Positions 1 to 6,524 of a DNA stretch of 9,694 bases are shown piece after piece. The stretch is from an uncultured Alphaproteobacteria bacterium (GTDB lineage: Bacteria; Pseudomonadota; Alphaproteobacteria; Rickettsiales; Midichloriaceae): assembly GCA_903860855.1 (NCBI GenBank), contig CAIOSF010000146.1:1-9694 (forward strand). The letters run 5' to 3'. Numbering within the stretch: position 1 is the stretch's first letter; every line of letters begins with the position of its first letter. The position numbers and the translations under genes were made by a program. Under the pieces are notes generated by a model that worked only from the letters and a program-made list of their open reading frames with translations, had not been told where the DNA came from and ran no database searches.

Positions 1-327
1 ACGGTAGGCTTCAGCAAGGGGATGATTATGAAGATATTTTGCATGTGTGGCTTTAGCATCGGCCTTATGGGAACGGCATTGGGAACGTTATTGGGTATAT
101 CTTTTTCGTTGAATATCAATGGAATCAAAGAAATAATAGAAGAGTTCTCTGGTAAAACACTATTTGATCCGGTCATATATTTCTTGACGAGCTTGCCATC
201 TCATCTCGAATGGGCAGAGGTTGGTCAGGTTGTTGCTCTTTCTTTGTTTTTTTCGTTGGTGGCGACTATATATCCAGCTATAAGGATAGCTAAATTAGCG
301 CCAGCTGAGGTGTTGAAGTACGAATGA
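1..327 (+). CDS. LolC/LolE-type lipoprotein-releasing ABC permease, C-terminal end (5' truncated by window)
   Basis: The reading frame is open from base 1, so the visible 108 codons are the C-terminal end of a longer gene, and the ATG at 22 is probably an internal methionine. The start reads TVGFSKGMIMKIF, matching the region where LolC/LolE proteins have a 'R-T-M-G-A-S-x-x-x-I-x-x-I-F' run before their penultimate membrane helix. A Gly-rich hydrophobic helix follows (about residues 13-38), then a periplasmic stretch containing YFLTSLPSHLEWAEV, which corresponds to the family's 'Y-x-L-x-x-L-P-x-x-x-x-x-x-E-V' motif. A last helix then runs into YPAIRIAKLAPAEVLKYE, the typical FtsX/MacB-domain tail. 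In the family, this inner-membrane permease works with the LolD ATPase to pass lipoproteins to LolA. The visible part cannot separate LolC from LolE. No lolD follows; ssb is next after a 214-base gap. Confidence 0.85.
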   Translation, partial: TVGFSKGMIMKIFCMCGFSIGLMGTALGTLLGISFSLNINGIKEIIEEFSGKTLFDPVIYFLTSLPSHLEWAEVGQVVALSLFFSLVATIYPAIRIAKLAPAEVLKYE

Positions 328-472
328 CTCATCTGTGGTGATGTTATCTTTATATCACGAAAATTTGGTGGTGGAGGTGGTGCTGAGATGTGTATTGATA
401 GCGTGAATCACAAGCCATAGTAGATATTGATATTGTTATTTGGATAGACCAAAACATCATCAGAAAGATTCA

Positions 473-500
473 TTGACTTCAAAACAACAAAAGTAATAAT
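473..500 (+). promoter_or_regulatory. Likely sigma70-type promoter of ssb
   Basis: TTGACT at 473-478 (5 of 6 to the -35 consensus) and AATAAT at 495-500 (5 of 6 to the -10 consensus) are separated by 16 bases. Transcription would start near 507, giving an untranslated leader of about 35 bases before the ssb ATG at 542. It was found by eye only. The surrounding DNA is AT-rich, so chance matches are possible. Confidence 0.5.
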
Positions 501-541
501 GACTCCAATAAACAACCAATGCAAAATGCGAACTTGATTAC

Positions 542-1033
542 ATGGCAGGTACATTAAATAAAGTTACCTTAATAGGTAACGTTGGTAAGGATCCAGAAAT
601 ACGTTCAACTCAGGACGGGAAAGAGATAGCGAGCTTTTCTATTGCTACATCCGATGTTTGGCGGGATAAATCTTCTGGCGAAAAGAGAGAGAGGACGGAG
701 TGGCATAAAATCGTTGTGTTCGTTCCTCAGCTTGTGACTCTAGTAAGAAACTACATACATAAGGGTAGTAAAATATACATAGAAGGAGCTCTGCAAACCC
801 GCAAATGGATGGATCAGAGTAACATAGAAAAATATACAACAGAGATCGTATTGCAATCATATAATAGCTCACTAATATTATTGGATAGCAAAGGAGGTGA
901 GGGGACCGTTAACACCGAATTCGGCGGAGGAGCAATAAGTGAACATAGTGCTGATTCTGATGGAGGGAAGAAACGCAAGCCAGCATTAGGGACCTATGAA
1001 ATAGAGGAAATTGATGACGATATTCCGTTCTAG
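542..1033 (+). CDS. ssb: Single-stranded DNA-binding protein SSB
   Basis: This is a 163-aa protein of normal SSB length. Residues 1-115 form the OB fold: it opens MAGTLNKVTLIGNVGKDPE, and has the usual aromatic positions W40, W54, F60 and W89, with LQTRKW then YTTEIVL at about 85-104. A low-complexity Gly/Ser/Asp linker (about 117-150) follows, ending in the acidic tip DDDIPF, the conserved docking peptide that recruits replication and repair proteins. The protein would coat single-stranded DNA in replication, recombination and repair, usually as a tetramer. The start is fixed by homology because there is no clear Shine-Dalgarno sequence before the ATG. A sigma70-like promoter lies 40-70 bases upstream, so it is probably transcribed on its own. 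No frameshift or missing residue was seen. Confidence 0.97.
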   Translation: MAGTLNKVTLIGNVGKDPEIRSTQDGKEIASFSIATSDVWRDKSSGEKRERTEWHKIVVFVPQLVTLVRNYIHKGSKIYIEGALQTRKWMDQSNIEKYTTEIVLQSYNSSLILLDSKGGEGTVNTEFGGGAISEHSADSDGGKKRKPALGTYEIEEIDDDIPF

Positions 1034-1277
1034 GAGGGCATATAGATTATAAATTCAAAATGATTGACCTAACATCCTTTTTCGTACTAGCCTTTCAGTA
1101 GTAGCGGATCTTTCGTGATGGAGCTAGTTATAAGTCTTTATATCATATCATTTTTCGAATTTAAGTAATGCAATGAGGGATGGTTAGTTATTACCGTGGT
1201 ATGATGATGGACTATCTATGATACCTCACTAAAATTGATGCTAACTGATTATATTAAATAGTGTTGAGAGATGGATT

Positions 1278-1997
1278 ATGAGCAAAAGAGTGTTAGTGAC
1301 AGGCGGTACAAGGGGATTGGGTAATGCTATATCGGTGGCTATGAAGAATGCTGGTTATCACGTTGCGGTGACTTACGCTGGCAATGATGCCGCCGCTCGT
1401 GAGTGTGAAGCGGCACTTGGTATTAAAGCTTTTAAGTGGGATGTTGCTGATTTTGAAGCATGTAAGCAAGGAATGGAGTTAGCAAAGGCATATCTTGGGG
1501 GAAGTATCGAAGTTTTGGTAAATAATGCAGGTATTACCAGGGACGCAATGTTGCATAAGCAAACATTGCAAGGTTGGCAAGATGTGATACGCACAAATCT
1601 TGGTTCGGTATTCAATATGAGCAGATTAGTGATTGATGATATGAGAACGGCGAAATATGGACGTATTATAAGTATGAGCTCGGTTAATGCTCATGGGGCA
1701 ATGGGGCAGACAAACTATGCCGCTGCCAAAGCTGGCATCGAAGGATTCACTAGATCTTTAGCTTTGGAAACGGCCAGACTGGGCATTACTGTTAATGCCA
1801 TAGCTCCTGGTTATGCTGACACAGAGATGATGACCACTATACCGACTGAGGTTTTGACAAAAATTTTAGAAAAAGTTCCCATGAATAGGTTGGGGAAAGC
1901 AAAGGAGATCGCTGCGGTTGCGGAGTTTTTAGCTAGCGATAAGGCCGCTTTCATCACAGGAGCTGTTATTGCTGCAAACGGTGGGTTGAGGATGTGA
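1278..1997 (+). CDS. phaB: Short-chain dehydrogenase, acetoacetyl-CoA reductase (PhaB)-like
   Basis: This is a 239-aa classical SDR. It shows the Rossmann cofactor motif TGGTRGLG (8-15), VNNAG (81-85), the structural Asn in RTNLGS (N107), and the catalytic set S135, Y147 and K151 in NYAAAKAG. The run SSVNAHGAMGQTNY and the C-terminal end NGGLRM resemble PhaB-type NADPH-dependent acetoacetyl-CoA reductases (SSVNGQ...GQTNY, NGGLHM) more than FabG, which is why I prefer PhaB. The loop between catalytic Ser and Tyr appears one residue shorter than in the textbook members. PhaB makes (R)-3-hydroxybutyryl-CoA for polyhydroxybutyrate synthesis; FabG reduces 3-oxoacyl-ACP in fatty-acid synthesis. No phaA, phaC or fab gene is in the window, so context does not settle the substrate. 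The ATG has a GAGAG purine stretch about 8-12 bases upstream. Confidence 0.78.
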   Translation: MSKRVLVTGGTRGLGNAISVAMKNAGYHVAVTYAGNDAAARECEAALGIKAFKWDVADFEACKQGMELAKAYLGGSIEVLVNNAGITRDAMLHKQTLQGWQDVIRTNLGSVFNMSRLVIDDMRTAKYGRIISMSSVNAHGAMGQTNYAAAKAGIEGFTRSLALETARLGITVNAIAPGYADTEMMTTIPTEVLTKILEKVPMNRLGKAKEIAAVAEFLASDKAAFITGAVIAANGGLRM

Positions 1998-2031
1998 TAC
2001 CAAATTCCATCTTAAACACCTACACTATCAT

Positions 2032-2202
2032 ATGTCGGAACTAAGCCATCTTGGTCTAAGTAGATAACGTAATATTATAGAACGCACGTTTGGATTAATG
2101 AAAGAAAATAAGCCTATAGTCACAAGATACAATAAACTCGATGCTTCCTTTATGAGCTTTATCGCTCTTGCTGCTATGAAAGTTTTTAAGTTGCTTTGTT
2201 AA
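2032..2202 (+). pseudogene. IS5-like transposase, C-terminal relic
   Basis: In the frame ending at the TAA at 2200-2202 the translation contains RNIIERTFGLMKENK, then IVTRYNKL and a hydrophobic end. This matches the C-terminal pattern of IS5-superfamily DDE transposases: 'R-N-x-I-E-R-x-F-G-x-L-K', where the Glu is the last catalytic acid, then 'R-I-x-T-R-Y-D-K' and a Phe/Ala/Leu-rich end. An in-frame TAA at 2065-2067 sits just before RNIIE. No N-terminal or DDE-core sequence lies upstream, where phaB ends at 1997. Only about 45 recognisable codons remain, so it is a dead fragment. No clear terminal inverted repeat pair was found; a sequence starting ATACCAAATTCC at 1997 could be one eroded edge. 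The 5' boundary given is simply the first in-frame ATG. Confidence 0.75.
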
Positions 2203-2302
2203 CAGCACTATACGTTATTTTGTTTCGTTTTTATATCTTTTGATATTGGCCTTAACTATCAAATTGGCTATTGTATTGATCAACAGGTGGAATATTTTTT
2301 AA

Positions 2303-3223
2303 ATGAAACAAATAATTCTTGCAAAGCCTCGAGGGTTTTGTGCCGGCGTTGAACGAGCTATTGCTGTAGTAGAAATGGCTCTGAGAAAATATGGCCCTCC
2401 GATCTATGTTAGGCATGAGATAGTTCATAACAAGCATGTAGTCGCACGCTTACGAGAGCGGGGGGCTGTTTTTGTCGATGAATTGGACGAAATTCCTAAA
2501 GATAGTATAGTCATTTTCTCAGCTCATGGCGTTTCATCTGGTGTTGAATTCGAAGCTAAAAGCAATGACTTAAAGATAATAGATGCTACATGTCCTTTGG
2601 TCAAAAAAGTGCACCACCAGGTACAAAAATATGAACAGAGTCGCAGGACGATCGTGCTTATAGGGCATAATGGTCATCCTGAGATTGAAGGAACAAAGGG
2701 AAGGGTCAATGCCCCAGTCTATGTAGTCGAAAATATGGCTGATGTTGAGAGTCTTGCCCTGTTGCCTGATACACTAATATCATATGCTACCCAGACAACT
2801 CTCAGCATCGATGATACTACTGCGATGATAAATGCTTTATATGGGAAATTCAAAGAAATACAGGGACCTGAGCTCAACGATATATGCTATGCTACACAAA
2901 ACCGGCAGAGAGCTGTGAAGGCATTGGCTGAGAAATGCGATACTATCATGGTCGTCGGTAGTAAGAATAGCTCAAATTCCAATAGATTAAGGGACATAGG
3001 GGAAGGGTGTGGTGTTGCATCATATCTCATCAATGATGAGTCCGATATAGAGCTAACCTCTCTCGGTGAACGAGTTGGCGTGACGGCCGGGGCATCAGCA
3101 CCAGAAAAAATTGTCGAGGACGTAGTGGCTTTCCTGCTGAAGGCCCATCCAGGGGCTGAGATTATTGAAATGACTGGGATTGAAGAAAATGTGAAATTCC
3201 GCCTACCAAATGGCCTTGAATGA
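2303..3223 (+). CDS. ispH: 4-hydroxy-3-methylbut-2-enyl diphosphate reductase (IspH/LytB)
   Basis: This 306-aa protein catalyses the last step of the MEP isoprenoid pathway, reducing HMBPP to IPP and DMAPP with a [4Fe-4S] cluster in the cytosol. The three cluster cysteines are present: C13 in PRGFCAGVERAI, C97 in DATCPLVKKVH and C195 in DICYATQNRQ. Substrate and catalytic residues are also visible: H42 in RHEIVHN, H75 in FSAHGVS, H125 and E127 in GHNGHPEIEG, the TQTTLS run (163-168), and SKNSSNSNR (220-228). The length is close to the family norm of about 310-320. AGGTGG at 2286-2291 gives a Shine-Dalgarno sequence, somewhat far from the ATG at 2303, which homology supports. It is flanked upstream by the IS relic and downstream by a probable terminator, so it appears monocistronic. 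Confidence 0.97.
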   Translation: MKQIILAKPRGFCAGVERAIAVVEMALRKYGPPIYVRHEIVHNKHVVARLRERGAVFVDELDEIPKDSIVIFSAHGVSSGVEFEAKSNDLKIIDATCPLVKKVHHQVQKYEQSRRTIVLIGHNGHPEIEGTKGRVNAPVYVVENMADVESLALLPDTLISYATQTTLSIDDTTAMINALYGKFKEIQGPELNDICYATQNRQRAVKALAEKCDTIMVVGSKNSSNSNRLRDIGEGCGVASYLINDESDIELTSLGERVGVTAGASAPEKIVEDVVAFLLKAHPGAEIIEMTGIEENVKFRLPNGLE

Positions 3224-3265
3224 TGCGATCATTTACAAAAACCATAGAATAATGTTAGTTAGAGC

Positions 3266-3299
3266 GCTATTAATTATCACCTATTAATAGTTTGTTTTT
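3266..3299 (+). terminator. Probable intrinsic terminator of ispH
   Basis: CTATTAAT (3267-3274) and ATTAATAG (3283-3290) form a perfect 8-bp stem around an 8-base loop, with a possible extra G-T pair. TTTGTTTTT (3291-3299) follows directly. The position, 43 bases after the ispH stop, fits. The stem is nearly all A-T, hence weak. The stop of the decayed - strand gene (3284-3286) lies inside the 3' arm. Confidence 0.55.
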
Positions 3300-4149
3300 G
3301 CAATGACTTCATAATAATCATCGATCAGACGTGACCGTTCTTTCTTAATTTTTTGATATTCCTCATGAATTGATCTATAAGTACATCGCAATATCGTTGT
3401 TAGATTCATGCTTTGCCGTACTTGGCTCTATCTTTGGTGCAGGCATAGGCATGGCAGGTTCTATTTGCAACTCTTTCTGTTTTTCTTGTCGCTCACATAA
3501 ATTCAATGAATTTGATCTATCTTTGGAAGAGTAGCTCATATCATTCATTGCATCGCTTAAGTGTAAGCTTCCTCATGGGCAAGAAATTTAGAAAAGTCTT
3601 TATACAGTTTTTCAACAAGATATGCAATTTTGATATACTTATTCGAGTACATAGTGTTTTTTATATCAATCTCTTTGACCCTAAATAGTCTCCCAATTGT
3701 AGCAATGTATATGAGTCTATACAGATAGCCATGGCTAGTTTCTTGTCGGTAAATAAGATTTGCTCTAATTTGCTATTATTCCCCATTACTTCTGATATAA
3801 GTTTTACCACATCATCGTACACTTTAAGGTTGTTCTCGTTCTTCATGAATAGTCTGATTTTTTTATTTATTTTTTCATTAAAAACCTCGCTTAAAGTGTC
3901 ATATACTGTTTTGATTTCAGCGTTATTTTTTGCTATCAGTACTGTATAAACTATCTGATGATATAATATATATGGTATATCGTAAGTACCCTCCGGGTTT
4001 ATAACCAACTTAGTGGGGATTGTTATGCCACATAATTGCGCTATTCTATCGCTTATTTTGGAATTATTGGATTCTAGGGTCATAGCTTCTTTGGCTAATG
4101 CTTTTGTAAAAATGTCCTAACCCTTGCTGATGCTACCGCAGCATACCAT
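3284..4149 (-). pseudogene. Decayed unknown gene coupled to lpd (one amber codon, three frame changes)
   Basis: On the - strand an ATG at 4149-4147 shares one base with the lpd stop (TAATG). Its frame reads ten codons (MVCCGSISKG), hits TAG at 4119-4117, then stays open through a second ATG at 4083 to a stop at 3663-3661 (140 aa from 4083). Near 3680-3695 protein-like sequence moves to the next frame (YSNKYIKIAYLVEKLYKDF, stop 3559-3557). It then moves to the third frame (DAMNDMSYSSKDRS, a Pro/Met-rich EPAMPMPAPKIEP, stop 3377-3375). Finally it moves to a frame giving KIKKERSRLIDDYYEVIA, stop 3286-3284. The net change fits two one-base losses and one gain, and restores 289 codons including the stop. 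The mix of charged, helix-forming segments is unlike random AT-rich DNA. I do not recognise the family. The 140-aa piece could still be made as a short protein. Confidence 0.65.
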
Positions 4150-5564
4150 TAAATATGGATAGGTTTATCAAATGCACCTAAAGCAGCTTCCTTTATGGCT
4201 TCGCCTATACTTGGATGACCGAAACATATTCTTGCAAGATCCTCTGATGATGCCACGAATTCCATTGCTATCACTATCTCTTGGATCAACTCTCCAGCAC
4301 CTGATCCTACTATCGCCGCTCCGATTATCTTATCGCTTTTTTTATCCGTGATGATCTTGACAAGTCCGCTAGTTTCTCCGTTGGCCCTTGACCTGCTATT
4401 AGCGGTGAGAGGAAATTTACTTACCTTGTAATCTATGTTTTCTTGTTGTAACTGGATTTCTGATTTACCAACAGTAGCAATTTCTGGGTGGGTGTAAATT
4501 ACGTTTGGTATATTATTATAGTTAATAATAGGAACATGAGAGCAAATTATTTCGGCTACAGCAAAACCCTCTTCCGATGCTTTATGAGCCAACATTGGAC
4601 CAGCGATCACATCACCAATAGCGTATATGTGTGGAATGCTTGTTTTAAAATTGGCGTTGACGACGATTTGACCAATTTTATTGAGCTCAACCCCGACTTT
4701 TATCCCCTCCAGGTTTAAGCCATTAGTATATGGTCTGCGGCCGATAGCAGATAATAAGATATCGCATTCAATGACATGAGATTCTCCAGCTTGTTCATAA
4801 GATAGGACGACTTTATCGTCTCTTACTTCAGCTTTTTGTACCTTGGCGTTCAGAGTGAATGATAGTCCTTGGTCTGATAGAATTTTTTTTGCTTCTTTTG
4901 ATATGTCTTTATCAAACGCAGGTAGTATTTGATTGGCATACTCTACCACTATAACCTCGGATCCAAGACGAGACCAAATTGATCCCATTTCTAGACCGAT
5001 GACCCCGGCCCCTATGATGGCAAGTTTAGCTGGTACAGATTGTAAAGAGAGAGCTCCTGTTGATGAAACAATGCGCTCCTCATCCACAACAACTCCCGGT
5101 AAGGAAATCGATTCAGAACCTGTCGCTATAATGATATTACTTGCGATGATGCTCGATTCTACACCTGATCCACTAGTAATTCTCAATGTATGGCTGTCGA
5201 TAAAGGAAACCCTCCCTTCTATGAATTGGATACCATTCTTACCAAAGAGTGACATAATTCCTTTTGCGAGATCGGCAACAACTCTGTCCTTTCTCTCCAT
5301 CATCTTTTTCAACGATATGGAAACACTGCCCAGATCTATGCCGTGATTTGCCATTTCATGTAGGGCCTCATAGTACTTATGGCTTGAGCATAGGAGAGCC
5401 TTAGATGGAATGCATCCAACATTTAAACAGGTACCGCCTGGCGTAGATTTTATATCAATGCAAACGACTTTTTTTCCTGCTTGAGCTGCTTTGATTGCAG
5501 CTACATATCCCCCTGGCCCAGCTCCTATTACAGCTACATCATATGATATCATCGGATTATTCAT
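4149..5564 (-). CDS. lpd: Dihydrolipoamide dehydrogenase (E3 of 2-oxoacid dehydrogenase complexes)
   Basis: This 471-aa flavoprotein has the normal family length. It reoxidises the dihydrolipoyl arm of pyruvate and 2-oxoglutarate dehydrogenase complexes (and possibly others), passing electrons through FAD to NAD+. Visible in order: the FAD-binding motif AVIGAGPGGY (11-20); the redox disulfide GGTCLNVGCIPSK with C46 and C51; the ATGS turn (147-150); the NAD-binding motif IIGAGVIGLEMG (183-194); the second FAD contact YAIGDV (314-319); and the C-terminal active-site His-Glu pair H450 and E455 in GHPSIGEAIKEAAL. The start at 5564 is chosen for length; M5 is an alternative, and no Shine-Dalgarno sequence is obvious. 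A TTGAAT-17-TATGAT promoter lies just upstream. The stop overlaps the ATG of the decayed gene that follows. No E1 or E2 genes are adjacent, so which complex it mainly serves cannot be told. Confidence 0.97.
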   Translation of the reverse strand: MNNPMISYDVAVIGAGPGGYVAAIKAAQAGKKVVCIDIKSTPGGTCLNVGCIPSKALLCSSHKYYEALHEMANHGIDLGSVSISLKKMMERKDRVVADLAKGIMSLFGKNGIQFIEGRVSFIDSHTLRITSGSGVESSIIASNIIIATGSESISLPGVVVDEERIVSSTGALSLQSVPAKLAIIGAGVIGLEMGSIWSRLGSEVIVVEYANQILPAFDKDISKEAKKILSDQGLSFTLNAKVQKAEVRDDKVVLSYEQAGESHVIECDILLSAIGRRPYTNGLNLEGIKVGVELNKIGQIVVNANFKTSIPHIYAIGDVIAGPMLAHKASEEGFAVAEIICSHVPIINYNNIPNVIYTHPEIATVGKSEIQLQQENIDYKVSKFPLTANSRSRANGETSGLVKIITDKKSDKIIGAAIVGSGAGELIQEIVIAMEFVASSEDLARICFGHPSIGEAIKEAALGAFDKPIHI

Positions 5565-5602
5565 AACTATGTGATTACTAAAAGAGTCTAAAATATATCG
5601 AG

Positions 5603-5631
5603 ATCATACCCTCATACGCGAATGGATTCAA
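5603..5631 (-). promoter_or_regulatory. Likely sigma70-type promoter of lpd
   Basis: On the - strand, TTGAAT (5631-5626) and TATGAT (5608-5603; 5 of 6 to the -10 consensus) are separated by exactly 17 bases. The predicted start near 5596 leaves about 30 bases before the lpd ATG at 5564. A second perfect -35-like TTGACA lies slightly further upstream but has no matching -10. It was found by eye. Confidence 0.5.
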
Positions 5632-5732
5632 TGCCTCGTAACGTATGTCAAATGAGTTGAGTGAAGGAATATATTACGTGATCGTTCTTCCTAAACTCTT
5701 ATCTAGAACTGGGGCAAAGGATAAGCTGATGC

Positions 5733-5766
5733 CCACCAGATGGGCAGTTTTTCTTGCATCTGGTGG
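5733..5766. repeat. Inverted repeat, 10-bp perfect stem, between orphan gene pair and lpd
   Basis: CCACCAGATG (5733-5742) and CATCTGGTGG (5757-5766) are perfect complements around a 14-base spacer. On the - strand it lies 36 bases after the 240-aa gene's stop and could end or stabilise that transcript, but no U-tract follows. On the + strand a different, mutually exclusive fold exists: GCCCA/TGGGC (5731-5745) followed by AGTTTTTCTT, which has terminator form. Its role is unproven. Confidence 0.45.
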
Positions 5767-5801
5767 TTTATTCGATAATAAGGTTCCCAAAAAGTACAAA
5801 T

Positions 5802-6524
5802 CTACACTTGCATTTGTGGAGGATTGGCTCTAGCCAGATTAATGCGCTCAGCAAACCCCAACGGCTCAATGTTAGCTTCTCTTTGTTGAATTTGCCCTGC
5901 TCCAGCCAATACCTTATAAGAATCGGAGGCTTGTTGCATTATATCGATGTTATGCTGCAATTTATCATCAGTTACTCCCTTGCCTCTGATGAGTATATTA
6001 ATCATGTTAACGAACTTATCCAATAAATCACCAAGCATACTGTAGTTTCCCCCTCTGCGCTCTGCCATAATCCGTGCGGCTTCCTCCATTTTTCTGATGA
6101 CTGAAGGACTGCAAAATGTACGAATGGCAGCAGAGCTAATTTGGTGCTGTTGTGGCTGGTCAACGTTCACATCAGCATGGACTTGCTGGACATTGGCAAG
6201 TTGATTTTCTAATACACGTGCAATAGTTTTAGGGCTATGTTCTTCAAATAGCTTGGTCACGGCTGCTCTTTGCTCTAATGCTGCTGTTATTGCTGGAATG
6301 TGGAGAACTCCCTGTGATAGTGTTATTTGCTCAATATACTCAGCTTTCTTATCATCGCTAAGGTCTTGACCTTTTATTTCTTCCTTTAAATTCTCAAGTT
6401 TGAAATAAAAATCGCATTTCTGCACAGCATCCATTTGATGAGCTGTAGTACTGATTGGTAGTAAAATGTCACTGATACGTACGAAATCACGAGGTACATT
6501 AATACCATCTTTGATTGCGTTCAT
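5802..6524 (-). CDS. Unrecognised 240-aa protein, second gene of an overlapping pair
   Basis: I recognise no family. The 240-aa product has no signal peptide and no membrane helix. It appears mainly alpha-helical and charged: residues 40-110 (FKLENLKEEIKGQDLSDDKK and on) could form coiled or bundled helices. A Gln/Asn/Val-rich linker (about 111-130, including DQPQQHQ) follows, then a second helical part with RKMEEAARIMAERRGGN (144-160) and LLDKFVNMINILI (167-179). Its ATG shares one base with the stop of the upstream 375-aa gene (TAATG), and AAGG lies 8 bases before it, so translation is probably coupled and the two products may act together. The C-terminus may be altered: a shift of one base near the end would join another open frame reaching 5674. 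A cytosolic or secreted role cannot be decided from sequence. Confidence 0.72.
   Translation of the reverse strand: MNAIKDGINVPRDFVRISDILLPISTTAHQMDAVQKCDFYFKLENLKEEIKGQDLSDDKKAEYIEQITLSQGVLHIPAITAALEQRAAVTKLFEEHSPKTIARVLENQLANVQQVHADVNVDQPQQHQISSAAIRTFCSPSVIRKMEEAARIMAERRGGNYSMLGDLLDKFVNMINILIRGKGVTDDKLQHNIDIMQQASDSYKVLAGAGQIQQREANIEPLGFAERINLARANPPQMQV

Noticed and set aside
408..524. - strand ORF with a hydrophobic stretch (TTG start, HWLFIGVIITFVVL), followed after one stop by Pro-rich text
   Set aside because: It needs a rare start, has no ribosome site, overlaps the likely ssb promoter on the other strand, and the Pro run only mirrors a GGTGG-rich stretch. It is too weak to call.
645..872. 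75-codon - strand ORF inside ssb
   Set aside because: It is wholly antisense to a well-supported gene and has no domain likeness: a shadow frame.
1032..1038. Perfect AGGAGGG ribosome-binding-like sequence overlapping the ssb stop
   Set aside because: No start codon lies at usable spacing; the nearest ATG opens only 13 codons.
1197..1232. Imperfect palindrome around GGTATGATGATGG / ATGATACC before phaB, and reuse of GGTATGATGAT near 8740
   Set aside because: Pairing is interrupted, and the shared 11-mer without flanking similarity is likely chance in AT-rich spacers.
3506..3949. Two + strand ORFs (60 and 72 codons) opposite the decayed gene
   Set aside because: Their Phe/Ser/Leu-rich text is what antisense of Lys/Glu/Asp-rich coding DNA gives; the - strand reading is far more protein-like.
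4130..4144. Short palindrome ATGCT-ACCGC-AGCAT just after lpd
   Set aside because: It is only 5 bp, has no T-tract, and lies inside the start of the decayed coding sequence.
4488..5346. + strand ORFs of 76 and 137 codons inside lpd
   Set aside because: They are antisense to a complete, motif-rich lpd and have no plausible start context or family.
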